Numbered from the stretch's first letter, positions 1 through 10,913 are shown. The stretch is 64,000 nucleotides of DNA from Rapana venosa (GCA_028751875.1 CM054153.1:19782953-19846952); one strand, 5' to 3'. The notes: a model not told the origin generated them from the sequence alone. A program made the numbers and translations.

Positions 1-22
1 TCCACAAACAGACCAGGAAGAA

Positions 23-462
23 GGGGCGGCATAGCCTAGTGGTTAGAGCGTTGAGCTCGTGATCTGACGGCCTGGGATCGAGCCACCACCGAGGGCACCA
101 TCGGAGGGGATATTCCCCCTTGAGTCAACATCATTACTGACTTTACTGCCCCAAAAGTCCTTCCGATGAACCTATAAACCCCCGGCCCTGTGTACAAACG
201 CACGCAAAACATCTTGCGCGCACGTTAAAACCCGTTCTACCTTTCGAAAGAGCAGGCCATCCGTACCGATAAGGACGGATGACCAAAAACAATATATATA
301 TATATAACACAAAACTGCATGCACACTGGTGTCGTGAGTAGACACTGCACCCGAAGTCAGAATGCGGCTACCTTAATAGTGGACAAAATACGTCACATAT
401 ACACACACAAGATTCACCACTGGTGAACCTCGGAGCTCTAGCCGAGGAAGGAAACAAACAAA
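23..462 (+). mobile_element. Full-length long tRNA-derived SINE (family A, tail T1)
   Basis: A Pol III-type head carries an A box (TAGCCTAGTGG, 32-42) and a degenerate B box (GGGATCGAGCC, about 74-84). A central domain follows (about 150-275, with CCTTCCGATGAAC, CTATAAACC and an AGAGCAGGCC block), then a 3' tail called T1 here (about 335-462, with GAATGCGGCTACCTTAA and GGTGAACCTCGGAGCTCTAG). The same order of modules occurs at 45811-46200 and, reversed, at 50769-51180. The central domain resembles the V domain of V-SINEs as I remember it; this is not verified. The copy ends in an A-rich run directly against unique sequence at 463. Confidence 0.8.
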
Positions 463-622
463 GTAGTGTTGGTTCGGACTCCGCTGTCTTGCAGTCTCTT
501 GGCGTGTGATCTCAAAACCTAAGTCTCCTCTGCCCACGCTCACTTTTTTCATCTCGCACACAGGGTCAAAGCCCATTCCAAGGAAAAGCAGGCCGGCTAC
601 GGTCAGGGCTGTGGATGGCGTG
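373..622 (-). other. Possible minus-strand exon abutting a SINE
   Basis: From about 622 down to 463 the minus strand has an open frame reading roughly TVAGLLFLGMGFDPVCEM and then a charged stretch (KKVSVGRGDLGFEITRQE) with balanced composition, preceded by an acceptor-like CATCCACAG. The frame runs straight into the T1 tail of the neighbouring SINE, so any gene exon would be interrupted or end there. No family is recognised and no clear donor is seen. It may be an old exon, a retroelement fragment or chance. Confidence 0.2.
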
Positions 623-1042
623 GGTGTAGTTCATCCAACACTTTGTCGATGACCTGGAAGGGATCGGCTGTATTATCTTCTTCTTCCTTATTTGTCATGT
701 TTCTCCCAGGGGAGGTTTGACATTGATGAGCCTTCTCCATCTCTCTCTGCCCTGAGCTTCCTCCTTATTTATGCCCCTTTCTCTAAAGATCATCTGCAAC
801 ACAGGCAGCCCAGGTTCTTGCTAGGTCTTTCCTTTGGTCTCTCTCTCCCCATCCACTACGAAGTTCATTGCGCAGTCCACCGGCACCAGTCACAGACCTC
901 AGACCACCAACCCCGCACATTCCCCACAGCTCCTCATTCGCGACCCCGCCCTCCCTTCCAATCCCTGTCATGCAGCCCAGCATCCGGCCCTCACAGCCCC
1001 CCTAAGGAACGCCCGACGGCCTCTGCGATAATACTTTTATCG
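463..1042. other. Unassigned sequence between SINE and minisatellite
   Basis: Apart from the exon-like frame at its left edge, this stretch becomes C/T-rich towards 700-1020. The plus-strand reading frame there is an effect of pyrimidine-rich composition (Ser, Pro, Leu) and shows no domain. No RNA gene or regulatory signal is visible to me. Confidence 0.5.
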
Positions 1043-1118
1043 TCTTAGACACACCGGCTACGTTATGTTCGCATCATCCCAGATACATCAGCTGCGTTAT
1101 GTTCATATCTCAGATACA
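1043..1118 (+). repeat. 34-bp minisatellite, left part
   Basis: About two copies of a 34-bp unit containing CAGATACATCAGCTGCG and TTATGTTCATAT. The same unit continues at 2854 after the inserted LINE, so this is the left remnant of a single array. Confidence 0.85.
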
Positions 1119-2533
1119 CCTCTACTGAAAAAGCACGACCTCGATCCCAACATTCTGAAGAATTATAGGCCTGTCTCAAACTTACCCTTTGTCTCTAAAG
1201 TACTAGAAAAACTTGTTCTCAAACAGCTCAACAGTTACCTTCATTCCAATGATCTTCTTCCGTCTGCCTATCGCCCCAACCACAGCACCGAAACCACCCT
1301 AGTCCACACTTTAGATACACTTCTACTTGCTTCTGATGCAGGAAAAATCTCCCTCCTCACTCTTCTTGACTTATCTGCAGCCTTTGATACCTTAGATCAC
1401 TCAATTCTTTCTCGCCTCCAAAATACGTTTGGTATTAACGGCACAGCCCTCACCTGGTTTACTTCGTACCTCACAGACAGGTTCCAGAAAGTTATTGTAA
1501 ACAAAATTCAATCAAAACCTGTCAGAATGGAATGTGGAGTCCCGCAGGGATCAGTCCTGGGCCCTGTTCTCTTTACTCTCTACACTGCTCCACTCTCACA
1601 TATAATAAACAACCACCATATTGATCATCATTTCTATGCCGATGATACTCAGCTTCAGTGCAGCGATACTGTTGAAAACTTGCCTTCCATCCTGACAAAT
1701 ATGTCCTACTGCCTTCAAGACATTCAAAACTGGATGACCCAGAACAAGTTACAACTTAATGCCGAAAAAAACCGAAGCCATGCTCATAGGTACCCAACAT
1801 AAACTTTCCTCTATCGCAAAAACTTCAATAGAATTCGGCAATACGTCAGTTCCTTTGTCCAACTCTGTGAAGTATTTAGGAGTAGTTCTTGACAACACAC
1901 TCTCTATGAAAAAGTTCATCACCCAGACCTGCCAGTCTTGCTACTATCAATTACGGCGCATAAGCGCGATTCGCAAGTATCTGTCCACTGATGCAACTTC
2001 CAAGCTTGTCACATCTCTCATTCTTTCACGTTTAGACTACTGTAATTCTCTTCTGGCTGGCCTACCAGCATCATCTATCCACTCTCTTCAACGCATACAA
2101 AACTCTGCAGCTCGACTGGTCCTAAGAAAGAAAAAATCTGAACACATCACTCCTCTTCTGCGATCTCTTCACTGGTTGCCTGTCTCACAAAGACTGGAGT
2201 ATAAAATCAATACCCTCTGTTTCAAATGTCTCCACAAATCTGCACCCTCTTATCTCTGTAACTGTCTTCACCTGTACACTCCATCCCGTTCCCTTCGTTC
2301 AGCCGCAGATACTTTGTGCTTTCGAACACCCAGATTCAAACAAACCACTGTTGGCCGTCGCTCCTTTGTTTCTGGTCCATCCACCTGGAATGACCTCCCT
2401 CTTTCACTTCGCCAAAAGCCTTCACTTGATACCTTCAAATCCAGCCTCAAAACACACTTATTTCCTACATGAGACTTTCCCCCCACATATCTGTCCCTAA
2501 TTTTCAACAGCATTTTTCACCTTCTAAGTGTTG

Positions 2534-2535
<2 letters not shown>

Positions 2536-2601
<66 letters not shown>

Positions 2602-2630
2602 CGTGTGCGTGCGTACGTGCGCGCGCATGG
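2536..2630 (+). repeat. GT/GC microsatellite in LINE 3' UTR
   Basis: Alternating GT with terminal GCGT and GCGC variants, inside the 3' UTR of the LINE. A related LINE tail at 52.4 kb is also preceded by a GT/GC tract. Confidence 0.9.
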
Positions 2631-2747
2631 ATTTGAAATCTGTTGTTCATTATGTTTAAGGAGAATTGCATGCCTGTAAATGATTGAGTGCAAGCGCTTC
2701 GATTTGTTTGTTTTTTTTACAAGATTCAGCGCTATATAAATTCCATA

Positions 2748-2748
<1 letters not shown>

Positions 2749-2840
<92 letters not shown>

Positions 2841-2853
2841 CATTATTATTATT
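2749..2853 (+). repeat. ATT trinucleotide LINE tail
   Basis: About 35 ATT units form the 3' terminus of the LINE. Tails of short tandem repeats instead of poly(A) are typical of CR1/L2-type elements. The poly-Ile, poly-Leu, poly-Tyr and poly-Asn reading frames here are artefacts of this tract. Confidence 0.95.
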
Positions 2854-3262
2854 ATACATCGGCTGCGTTATGTTCAATTTGCCCCAGATACATCAGCTGC
2901 GTTATGTTCATATCATCCCAGATACATCAGCTGCGTTATGTTCATATCTCAGATGCGTCGGCTGCGTTATGTTCATATCATCCCGGATACATCAGCTGCT
3001 TTATGTTCATATCACCCCAGATACATCAGCTGCGTTATGTTCATATCATCCCAGATACATCGGCTGCGTTATGTTCATATCACCCCAGATACATCAGCTG
3101 CGTATCATCCCAGATACATCGGCTGCGTTATGTTCGCATTATCCCAGATACATCAGCTGCGTTATGTTCATATCATCCCAGATACATCGGCTGCGTTATG
3201 TTCGCATTATCCCAGATACATCGGCTGCGTTATGTTCAATTTGCCCAAGACACATCACATAA
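2854..3262 (+). repeat. 34-bp minisatellite, right part
   Basis: About a dozen copies of the 34-bp unit seen at 1043, with CATCAGCTGCGTTATGTTC or CATCGGCTGCGTTATGTTC cores and several truncated units. Because 34 is not a multiple of three, all three frames cycle through similar peptides; none is likely to be a protein. Confidence 0.9.
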
Positions 3263-4160
3263 CAGGTTTTGTGGGGTTTCCCCCCAGTTTTTTTTTTTTC
3301 TTCTTTTTGGGAAAAAATTAGGGTTTGAAGTAGAGGAAAAAATTGATTTTAAAAATTTTAACCTTTTTTTTCTTCAGAACTTTGGGTTTTGTCATGGATT
3401 TTAATTTTTTTAAAATTTAAACTAAAGGGGAAAAAATTTTGATCACAATACTTTCACATTTATCTTTTTCCCAAATTTTTGGGCGGGGACAAAAGTGTGA
3501 TTAATATATATATATAAATATATATAAAATATATATATTTTAAAATATATATTTTTAAAATTATAGAAAAGAGAGAGAGGAGGGGGGAAGAGAGAGGGGA
3601 GAGAGACAAAAGGGGACAGAGCGACAGAGAGGGGATTATTTTTTGGGGGCATGTTGGGGACGGGGGGGTGGAAAACCTAGTGATTAAAAGTTTGGGGTTT
3701 TTGGGATCGGGGGCCCCGGGATCAAAGTTATCAGGGGAGGGGGCCCCTTTTTTTTAGGGGTTTTTAAAATCCGGGATTTAAAATTTTGGGGAATTTGAAC
3801 ACCCCCCCCCAAAAACTTTCCCTATGGAAAACAACTAAAAAAACCGGGGGCATTGTGGAATGCACAAAGAAACTTTGAAAAACCATTTTTGGTAAAACCC
3901 TTCCTTTTTTGAGGAATGAGAAAAGCAATTGCGTCCCGGGTTTTGAAAGGGATGAAAAAAAAAACAAAAAAAAACCAAAACACACACACACCAAAAAACA
4001 ACATCCCAAAAAAGGGGTGACGTTTTTTGGGACCAGCCCAAAAGTTAATGCGGCCCCCTTTAAATGGGGGTTTAAAAAAAAAAAATTTTTTTTCGCATAA
4101 AAAAAAAATTTTCACCATTGGTGAACCCTTTCCGGAGCTCTACCCGAGGAACGAAAAAAA
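3263..4160 (+). other. Low-fidelity sequence containing a distorted family A SINE
   Basis: Every base class is smeared into homopolymer runs (T, A, G and C runs of 5-12). Against that background, SINE landmarks occur in order: an A-box-like AACCTAGTGATTA near 3675, a CCCGGGATC B-box-like core near 3715, and the T1 tail near 4105-4157 with CACCATTGGTGAACC and GGAGCTCTACCCGAGG. The pattern fits a normal long SINE read with systematic homopolymer error better than normal mutation. I annotate no genes here. Confidence 0.6.
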
Positions 4161-4164
4161 CAAA

Positions 4165-4460
4165 CCCCATCCCTCCATCCCCCATCCCGCCCCCCATCCA
4201 TCCTTCCATCCACCCCACCCCCCCCAACCCCAACCCACCCACCCACCCATCCATCCATCCATCCATCCCTCCCTCTCTCCCTCCCACCTCCATCCCTCCC
4301 TCCTCCCCCTCACCTCCCTCCATCCATCATACCATCCCTCCATCCATCCATCCATCCATCCATCTCTGTCCAGCTATTCATCCATCCATCCCTCCAATCC
4401 ATCCATCTCTGTACCATCTATTCAATCCATCCTCCATCCACCCATCCATCTCTGTCCAGC
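4165..4460 (+). repeat. CATC tetranucleotide compound repeat
   Basis: Imperfect CATC/CCAT arrays with interspersed C-rich and CTCC blocks, and three spaced copies of a CATCTCTGTCCAGCTATTC-like phrase. The Ser/Pro/His frames on either strand are composition artefacts. Confidence 0.85.
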
Positions 4461-4679
4461 TATTCATCCATCCTTCCATCATCCCTCTCTATCCAGCTAT
4501 TCGTCGGTGTGTTTTTCTGTTAGGTGGCTGCAGATCGAAGTCTATTTTTGGGTTCTACGTCTGCCTGCAGTTTGCGTCTGTCTTTTTTTTGTGTTTTTTT
4601 CTTTCTTTTTCTTCTTTCTGTCTTCTACGTCCGTTATCTGCATCATTTCTCTCTTGGCATCGCTCTGACAAAAACTCGT

Positions 4680-5290
4680 AAAGGCTAGCAAGGTGGGGCT
4701 GGGGAGAGAGGGAAGAGAGGAGGGGAGGGAGGAGAGAGAGAGGAGGAAGGGAGAGAGAGGAGAGAGAGAAGTTGAGGAAAGAGAAGACAGAGATGTTTAG
4801 ACACACATTGGTCAAAATAGAGAATGCAGAAGTATTTGAGAATAATTAAGTGAATGAGATGAAAGACATTGAGCAACCCGGGCAAAAAAGACCGGGAGAG
4901 ACATATGAGAGATGGAACGGACAAAGTGAGTGAAGGAGGGAGAAGTAGAGTAGGATTCGAGAATGGGAGTATGTGTTTTAACCAGCGTGTGGAAGTGGGT
5001 AATGGTAGGTTCGACGGACCAATGGCCCCAATACGAAGGGTTTGAGTGAGGAGGAGAAGTTCTGGAGGCGTGAGGCGGTTAGAGGAGAGGAAGAGAGAGG
5101 AGAGAGAGAGAGAGACGAGAAGAGAGAGGAGAGAGGGAAGGGAGGAGAGAGAGGAGGGAGAGGAGATGAGGGGGAGGAGGAAGAGGAAGGGAGGAGGAGA
5201 GGGGAAAGGGGAGAGAGAGATGGGGAGAGGAGGAGGAGGGGAGCGGAGGAAGAAATGAAGGAGAGAGGGGGGAGGTCTTTTTACTGAGGG
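4680..5290 (+). repeat. Purine-rich (GA/GGA) tracts with a short complex middle
   Basis: Two GA/GGA-rich blocks (about 4690-4790 and 5045-5290) flank 250 bases of ordinary sequence in which I see no gene or repeat of known type. Frames here encode only Glu/Arg/Gly or Ser/Leu/Pro strings. Confidence 0.7.
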
Positions 5291-5567
5291 GAAAGAAATT
5301 AGTAACATGATGCTTTTTGTTTAAACCCAACCATCTGTCAATAAATTTGATAATGAAACATCACAAAAAACAAAGAGATAATATGTAAAAGAAATCAATA
5401 TTGGTAGCATCAATGAAAAAAAAAAAGAAAAAACCAAAAAATTTAAAAAAAAACCCCAAACCAAACCAAAAAAGACCAGTTGATGAACAATCAGTATAAA
5501 AGAAAGAAAATGGCAACTAAAACAATAATGATAGTAATGATAGTACTGAGAGCTAGATAGATAGATA

Positions 5568-5775
5568 AGTTTTATTTTTATTTCGAAGACAATGGAGTAA
5601 GCACTCATGTGCTTTTTTTACATCCAGTCCCCGTGTGGATGCAGTCTTGTAAATTTTGTCATCCGTTCCCACCGGCACACAATGGCCCACTCCTCCAAAA
5701 TGCGGAACGGGTTTTAACGTGTGCGCAAGATGTTCTGCGTGCGTTCGCACAGGGGACCTCGGTTTATAGTCTCAT
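5568..5775 (-). mobile_element. Family A SINE, tail T2, head missing
   Basis: On the minus strand the order is central domain, then the T2 tail (ATCCAG, then GCAC...GTGCTTA, then TTATTTTTATTTCG on the plus strand). The tRNA-like head is replaced by a long GA tract from 5776. The same T2 tail is found at 8473, 24429, 48611 and 57365. Confidence 0.7.
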
Positions 5776-6000
5776 AGAGAGGGGGGGAGGAAGAGAGAGA
5801 GAGAGAGATGAGAGGAGGAGGGGAGAGAGGGGGAGAGAGAGAGAGGGGGAGAGAGAGGGAGAGAGAGGGGAGGAGAGGAAAGAGAGGAGGGAAGAGAGGG
5901 GAGAGAGAGAGAGGGTGAGAGAGAGAGAGAGAGAGGGGAGGGGAGAGGAGAGAGGGAGAGGAGAGAGAGAGAGAGAGAGAAGAGAGAGAGATGTGGGGAG
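5776..6000 (+). repeat. GA microsatellite
   Basis: Imperfect (GA)n with GGA interruptions, immediately beside the truncated SINE. All long frames over it are Arg/Glu or Ser/Leu strings. Confidence 0.95.
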
Positions 6001-6657
6001 AGAGAGAAGAAGAGAAAAGACAGACAGGAAGGGCAGACAAGACAGAAACAACCTACCAGACAGGCAAAATGAGATGAATAGGAAGGCAATGGAAAAGTAT
6101 TGAAAGAGTCAGACGACAGACAGCGATATATTTGAACGGTCGGTTGAAGTCGGCTATTAGCAACAAACAGAACAGAACAAAACAACAACAACAACAACAA
6201 CACAACAACAACAACGACACAACCACAACAACAACAAACACCAACAACGACAACAACAGCAAGAGGACAACTAGAGTTCAGTATAACTTTAAGTAATAGA
6301 TGGTAGAGTCGGATTTTGGTTTTAAAAATGTATTACTAGCAAATGATGGGAATAGAGGGATCTCAGAGAAAGATAGATAGAAGTAGATAGATGGTAGTAT
6401 GGTTGGTAATAGATAAAGTAAGTAGAGAAGACAGATAAGAAATGAAGTTTGCAGTGCCTGGTAGATGATAGATTAGTGGGACAGATTGAAAAGTTAGAGA
6501 GAGAGATTTAGTAGTTTAAGATGGGTAAGTAGTTAGATTAGAGTAAAGTAGTAGAATAAGAAGTAGATAGTAATAGAAATAGTAAGAGTAAGAAGAGAAG
6601 AAAAGAAAAGAAAATGAGGAAGTAGTTTAGAAGAGTGAAGTAAGATTTAATATTAGA
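6001..6657. other. Gene-free, A/G/T-biased sequence up to the assembly gap
   Basis: It contains an ACA/CAACAA tract (about 6178-6260) and then unusually C-poor sequence with GATA-like repeats. C becomes rare from 6300 to the gap, which may reflect low-quality sequence at a contig end. No gene is seen. Confidence 0.5.
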
Positions 6658-7157
6658 NNNNNNNNNNNNNNNNNNNNNNNNNNNNNNNNNNNNNNNNNNN
6701 NNNNNNNNNNNNNNNNNNNNNNNNNNNNNNNNNNNNNNNNNNNNNNNNNNNNNNNNNNNNNNNNNNNNNNNNNNNNNNNNNNNNNNNNNNNNNNNNNNNN
6801 NNNNNNNNNNNNNNNNNNNNNNNNNNNNNNNNNNNNNNNNNNNNNNNNNNNNNNNNNNNNNNNNNNNNNNNNNNNNNNNNNNNNNNNNNNNNNNNNNNNN
6901 NNNNNNNNNNNNNNNNNNNNNNNNNNNNNNNNNNNNNNNNNNNNNNNNNNNNNNNNNNNNNNNNNNNNNNNNNNNNNNNNNNNNNNNNNNNNNNNNNNNN
7001 NNNNNNNNNNNNNNNNNNNNNNNNNNNNNNNNNNNNNNNNNNNNNNNNNNNNNNNNNNNNNNNNNNNNNNNNNNNNNNNNNNNNNNNNNNNNNNNNNNNN
7101 NNNNNNNNNNNNNNNNNNNNNNNNNNNNNNNNNNNNNNNNNNNNNNNNNNNNNNNNN
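6658..7157. other. Assembly gap (500 N)
   Basis: Exactly 500 undetermined bases, a conventional scaffold spacer. The true distance is unknown. A family A SINE head is cut at its right edge. Confidence 0.99.
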
Positions 7158-7655
7158 GTTTGCCCCCACAAGTAAACTGTGAGGTTCTGGGTTCAATTCC
7201 CAGCTGCGCCCTTTCTTTCTAGTTTGATTTTTTTTAAAAATCGAAGTGATTGTCGGAGACCTTTGGACGAGACTATTGTTATCTGTCAGATGGACGCAAT
7301 GGCCGAGTGGTGAAAACTTTTTGACTTCAGATCCCATGGGTCTATGAAGTCGAGGTTTGAATCTTGGCAACGTCTGGTGAATTAAGGAAGGGGATTTTTA
7401 CGATCTCCTATGTCAATTTTCAAGTGCAGACCTGCCATTGTCTTAGTAGTTCCCTTACACATGCAGATGATCAAATATGCATATTAAAATCCCAGAATTC
7501 ATGTCATTGTCCAGTGAGTTATGGAAACACGAACATACCCCGCATAAATCCCCAAAGATGGAAAGTGGCTACCTTGATGGTGAGCAAAAACAGTCATATA
7601 CGCAAAATCTCACAATTGGTGAACCTCGGAGCTCTAGCTGAGGAACAAAAATAAA
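7158..7655 (+). mobile_element. SINE family B inserted beside a family A fragment
   Basis: 7158-7270 is a family A fragment with a B box (GGGTTCAATTCCC) and the start of the central domain. From about 7291 a second SINE starts with an A box (ATGGCCGAGTGG) and a B box (GAGGTTTGAATCTTGG). Its body is a different conserved phrase (GCAGACCTGCCA; ATATGCATATTAAAATCC; GAGTTATGGAAACACGAACA) and it ends in the T1 tail (GTGAACCTCGGAGCTCTAG). Family B thus shares only its tail with family A. Related copies are at 29183-29480 and, reversed, 44772-45122. Confidence 0.75.
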
Positions 7656-7940
7656 TGTCATATGAGCGAAAATGCGTTGTACTGTCTCTAAGCGCCTGAC
7701 AAGTTAGGCCCAGTTCGTCTAACTTCGGTGTGGGAGAGAATTATTATCTTTAAGTCTTTCTGGACAGAAGGCAGAAAAATAGAAGAAGAAGGCAGAAAAA
7801 AGACAAGAAAGAGGTGAAAGGAAGAATTGGAGCAAGGCAGAAACAATGAGAGGTACAGAAAAGAGGGAATTCCTAGTACAGAATTTCCTGAAGCTAGATG
7901 CTATTTATACATACAGGGCCCTTGGCATCCTCACAAGGGA
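7656..7940 (-). mobile_element. Interspersed repeat family C, full or near-full copy
   Basis: About 285 bp, homologous over its length to 11798-12113, 14471-14793, 30973-31285 and 63558-63903. Landmarks on the element's sense strand are CAGAAAGACTTAAAAGATAA, CCTGACTTGTCAGG and a right end CTGAGCGTT followed by GAA repeats. No coding capacity, no clear A or B box and no terminal inverted repeats are seen. It looks like a retroposed non-autonomous element that I cannot classify. Confidence 0.7.
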
Positions 7941-8472
7941 TATTACAATCTGAAAACTATAGTATGAGATTTGTTTAGCCTATTGTTAGTTAAAAAAAAA
8001 ATCTTAATAGCTAAACCTTCAAAACGAATTTTAAGTAATAAAAGTCTTTTATCAAATAAGGTCTGAATGGCTGTATAATAATGAGAGTGGTTCATTTGTT
8101 TTATTTTTTGACAGGTAAACAAAAGTATAAGTGAAGATTTTAAAAAATAATGTAGATCATCTGACTGCTGGTGATTGTTTAGAAGAATACCCTGAAAAGA
8201 TTTCCCACTCTCTTGGGTTGGGAGTGAACTCCATAGCTCACCTGGGTGCCACGTGGGTGTTCTCTTGATGGGGAAGGGTGGGCACGGCGTCAAAGTGTGG
8301 CATACGTGGCATGGGCGCAGACGACTTGTGCACAAACACAACTAGTTCCAGACATCTTCCATCAACAGGAATTGCGAGCCAGACTAGTCATGAGCTGAGT
8401 CGTAATGTGTCAACTGAGACTAGTAGGCAAGCCTTCTGCGGGGTCACAAGCATAAGAGAAGACTAGGCACTA

Positions 8473-8815
8473 GGACGGGATAGCCTAGTGGTTAGAACAT
8501 TGCGCTCGCAATCTGACGACCGAGGTTTGCATCCCGTTCAAAGGGAATTTTCTCCTGGAGTTAACATCAGTGCAGACTCCTCTCTCCCCAAAAGTCCTTC
8601 AGATGAGACTTTAAACCGAGGTCCCGTGTGCGAACGCATGCAGAACATCTTGCACCCACGTTAAATCCTGTTCCACTTTTCAGAAGAGTAGGCTATTGTG
8701 TGCCAGTGGGAACAGATAAGAGAATTCACAAAACCGCATACACACGAGGACTGGATGTAAAAAAGCACACAAGTGCTTATTCCATTATCCTCGATATAAA
8801 AGATTTTATTTTTAA
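8473..8815 (+). mobile_element. Family A SINE with tail T2
   Basis: Complete copy: A box TAGCCTAGTGG, a B-box region, the central domain (CCTTCAGATGAGAC, AACCGAGGTCCCGTGTGCG, AAGAGTAGGC), then the T2 tail (GCATACACACGAGGACTGG, a GCACAC...GTGC mini-hairpin, TTATTCCATTATCCTCG) and an A/T-rich end. Confidence 0.85.
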
Positions 8816-9127
8816 ATTGAAGTGTTCCACCTGATGGGGGAACACAGAAATAGAAGTTTCAGATTTTTTTCCTTAGAATTGTTACTTTATTTTCTACTTT
8901 CTGGATTGCTTAAAACAGAATTTATTTACAAAAAAAAGGTGTCACAAAAATACAAGCATACCTTGACAGGACAGCAAATAGACTTATGATTGTCCTTTAT
9001 GGATGATATGTATTCTTTTGCTGTTTTTCTGTTGCACGAACAGTAATGGTGATTTTGTATATTGAATGCAAATAGCTCATTCACAGTCTATGATTATTTC
9101 ACTTTTTTCCCATATTATCTGTCTTAG

Positions 9128-9593
9128 GTTCCAAGAAAGAACTGATGGGGAAGATGTATTTCAATAAAGCCAGGTGAGTAGTATCTGTGATTTAATAATA
9201 ATAATGATAATGTATGGAATTTATATAGCGCTGAATCTTGTAAAGCAACAAATCAAAGCGCTCAATTTTTATCACTCCTGATGAAAATGATGCATCTCGT
9301 TTGAAAGATGTGCTTATGCATTTCGAAACCATCTTGTTTACACAGTCAAAGGCTTTTTCACTTATTTTTTAAAAAGTTTTAAGTTGTCAATTACTGAAAA
9401 AAACCCACTGTGTTTCAAAGAGATTTTTATTTTATTTGTTGAACTTACATCTTAAATCAGGAATTGTTCTCTCCCTCCACTTCCCTGTTCATTTAATATC
9501 AGCTCTGCTCTCTTATGTACAGTATCACCTGAATTTGGATGTTGTTTTGTTAAAAGGAAGGCGGGTGGAGCTCTTCCTTTTCTCCCTCTTCCT

Positions 9594-9625
<32 letters not shown>

Positions 9626-10913
9626 ACCCCATCCTTCTCTCTCTGTCTCACACACACACTCTCTCTCTCCCTCTCTTACTCATACACACACACATACACA
9701 CACACTGTTTTCGTAATGTGTGTTCATGCATTGAAATAATGACAACAATCATTATCAGATATTTTCAATCAAAGAAGGCGTTAGTTATCATGTCATGATT
9801 GGTGATTGTGTGGCTGTTGTTGACAGTGAGGAGAAAACTGTGGTTAGTGACCCAGACCCAGAGCCCACAGACTTCCGATCTGTCAAGACCGTGGATTATG
9901 ACTTTGACTTCACGCCTCAGAAGAATCCCCCAACCAGAGTAAGTACGCTCCATGATCCTTAATTAATCATTAAATTTTGGTAAGCGCAGGTCGAGTCTTC
10001 AGACTTACCATCTGTACACAATTTTTGTTCAGAAACAAAGCCTGGTCAGATCTCATAGCAATGTAAGCAGTAGTCACAACTGTTTTGGGGATACAGCAAG
10101 GTCAGATCGCTTTTTAATATGAGTGACTGATGAAAAAACCTCTAAAAAATATGCTTTGAAATGCACTTGAGAGAGTGCAAGAGAAACTTTAAAGCAGCTC
10201 TCTCGGTGGATAGTGCCTCAAATTTCTGACCTGCCATTCTCATATTAGTGATGGGGCTTGAATTAAATTGGAAACTCTTGAGGATTCCCGTTTGACGTTT
10301 AGAATTGCCTCTACTTGTTTAGCTGGAAGATTCCCTCAAGGAAGTCTCTGCTTTTTCTTTTATAGGAGAACAAGCTTTATTTGCCTTAAGTTCTCTTTCT
10401 AGTTCTAGTGTACACAGATCAAAATGACTTTGAGTAACTCTGACATGAAATATTAAAAAGTACAAAGTATGTTGACAGTATATTAATAAAACTGAACACT
10501 GCATGCCAACTGCCTTGTAATTCATCTGAACATAATTGTTTGAGTGGGATTGTGCACTGTGTATTATTTCTGTTTTTCTTTTCTATGTACCCTTACTTGG
10601 TGGAATGCATAGTCCTGGTCTCTGTATGCACACTGGCTGGTGTCATCTTTAGACATCATCTCTGAAGTTAGAATGTGGGTACCTTAAAGGTGGGCACATG
10701 GTCACACACAGAAAGTCTAACCATAGGTTAACCTTAGTGCTGTAGCCAAAGAATGAAAAAAGAACCCTCCCAAAATCAGTTCAGGTGAATTGGGACAAAC
10801 AATAGTTCTCTTATTTACTAAGAGCAAATAAACTTCCTTCCCCCAAAAGAAACAAACAAAAAACCCCAACAACAAAAACACAAAAACACCTCAGAAACAC
10901 CTTCCCCCCCCCC

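Larger units (their letters stand above)
1119..2853 (+). mobile_element. 5'-truncated non-LTR retrotransposon (CR1/L2-like reverse transcriptase)
   Basis: Reverse transcriptase motifs occur in order: NYRPVSNLPF (start of the RT fold), YRPNHSTET, LLDLSAAFDTLDH, GVPQGSVLGP and FYADDTQL with the catalytic YADD at 1635-1646. The frame then shifts within a run of seven A residues at about 1766-1772 and continues in another frame to a stop at 2470-2472. That part carries the thumb and C-terminal region (VKYLGVVLD, RLDYCNSLLAGLP, HWLPVSQRLEYKI, STWNDLP). The endonuclease domain is missing, the usual result of incomplete reverse transcription. The 3' UTR contains a GT microsatellite (about 2536-2630) and the element ends in an ATT microsatellite (2749-2853). 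A short ATACA duplication at 1114-1118 and 2854-2858 flanks it. Truncation and frameshift make this copy non-autonomous. The clade is inferred from motif style. Confidence 0.9.

Noticed and set aside
1119..2853. Autonomous retrotransposon
   Set aside because: Endonuclease domain absent, 5' truncated and frameshifted.
2517..2877. Poly-Ile, poly-Asn, poly-Leu and poly-Tyr frames
   Set aside because: Produced by the ATT tail of the LINE in its six frames.
8230..8385. Protein-like minus-strand frame (VHKSSAPMPRMPHFD) with a GTGAGC donor
   Set aside because: The frame has a stop just upstream without a good acceptor, and its flank (8395-8470) is a repeat also present at 29455-29530. Too weak to call an exon.
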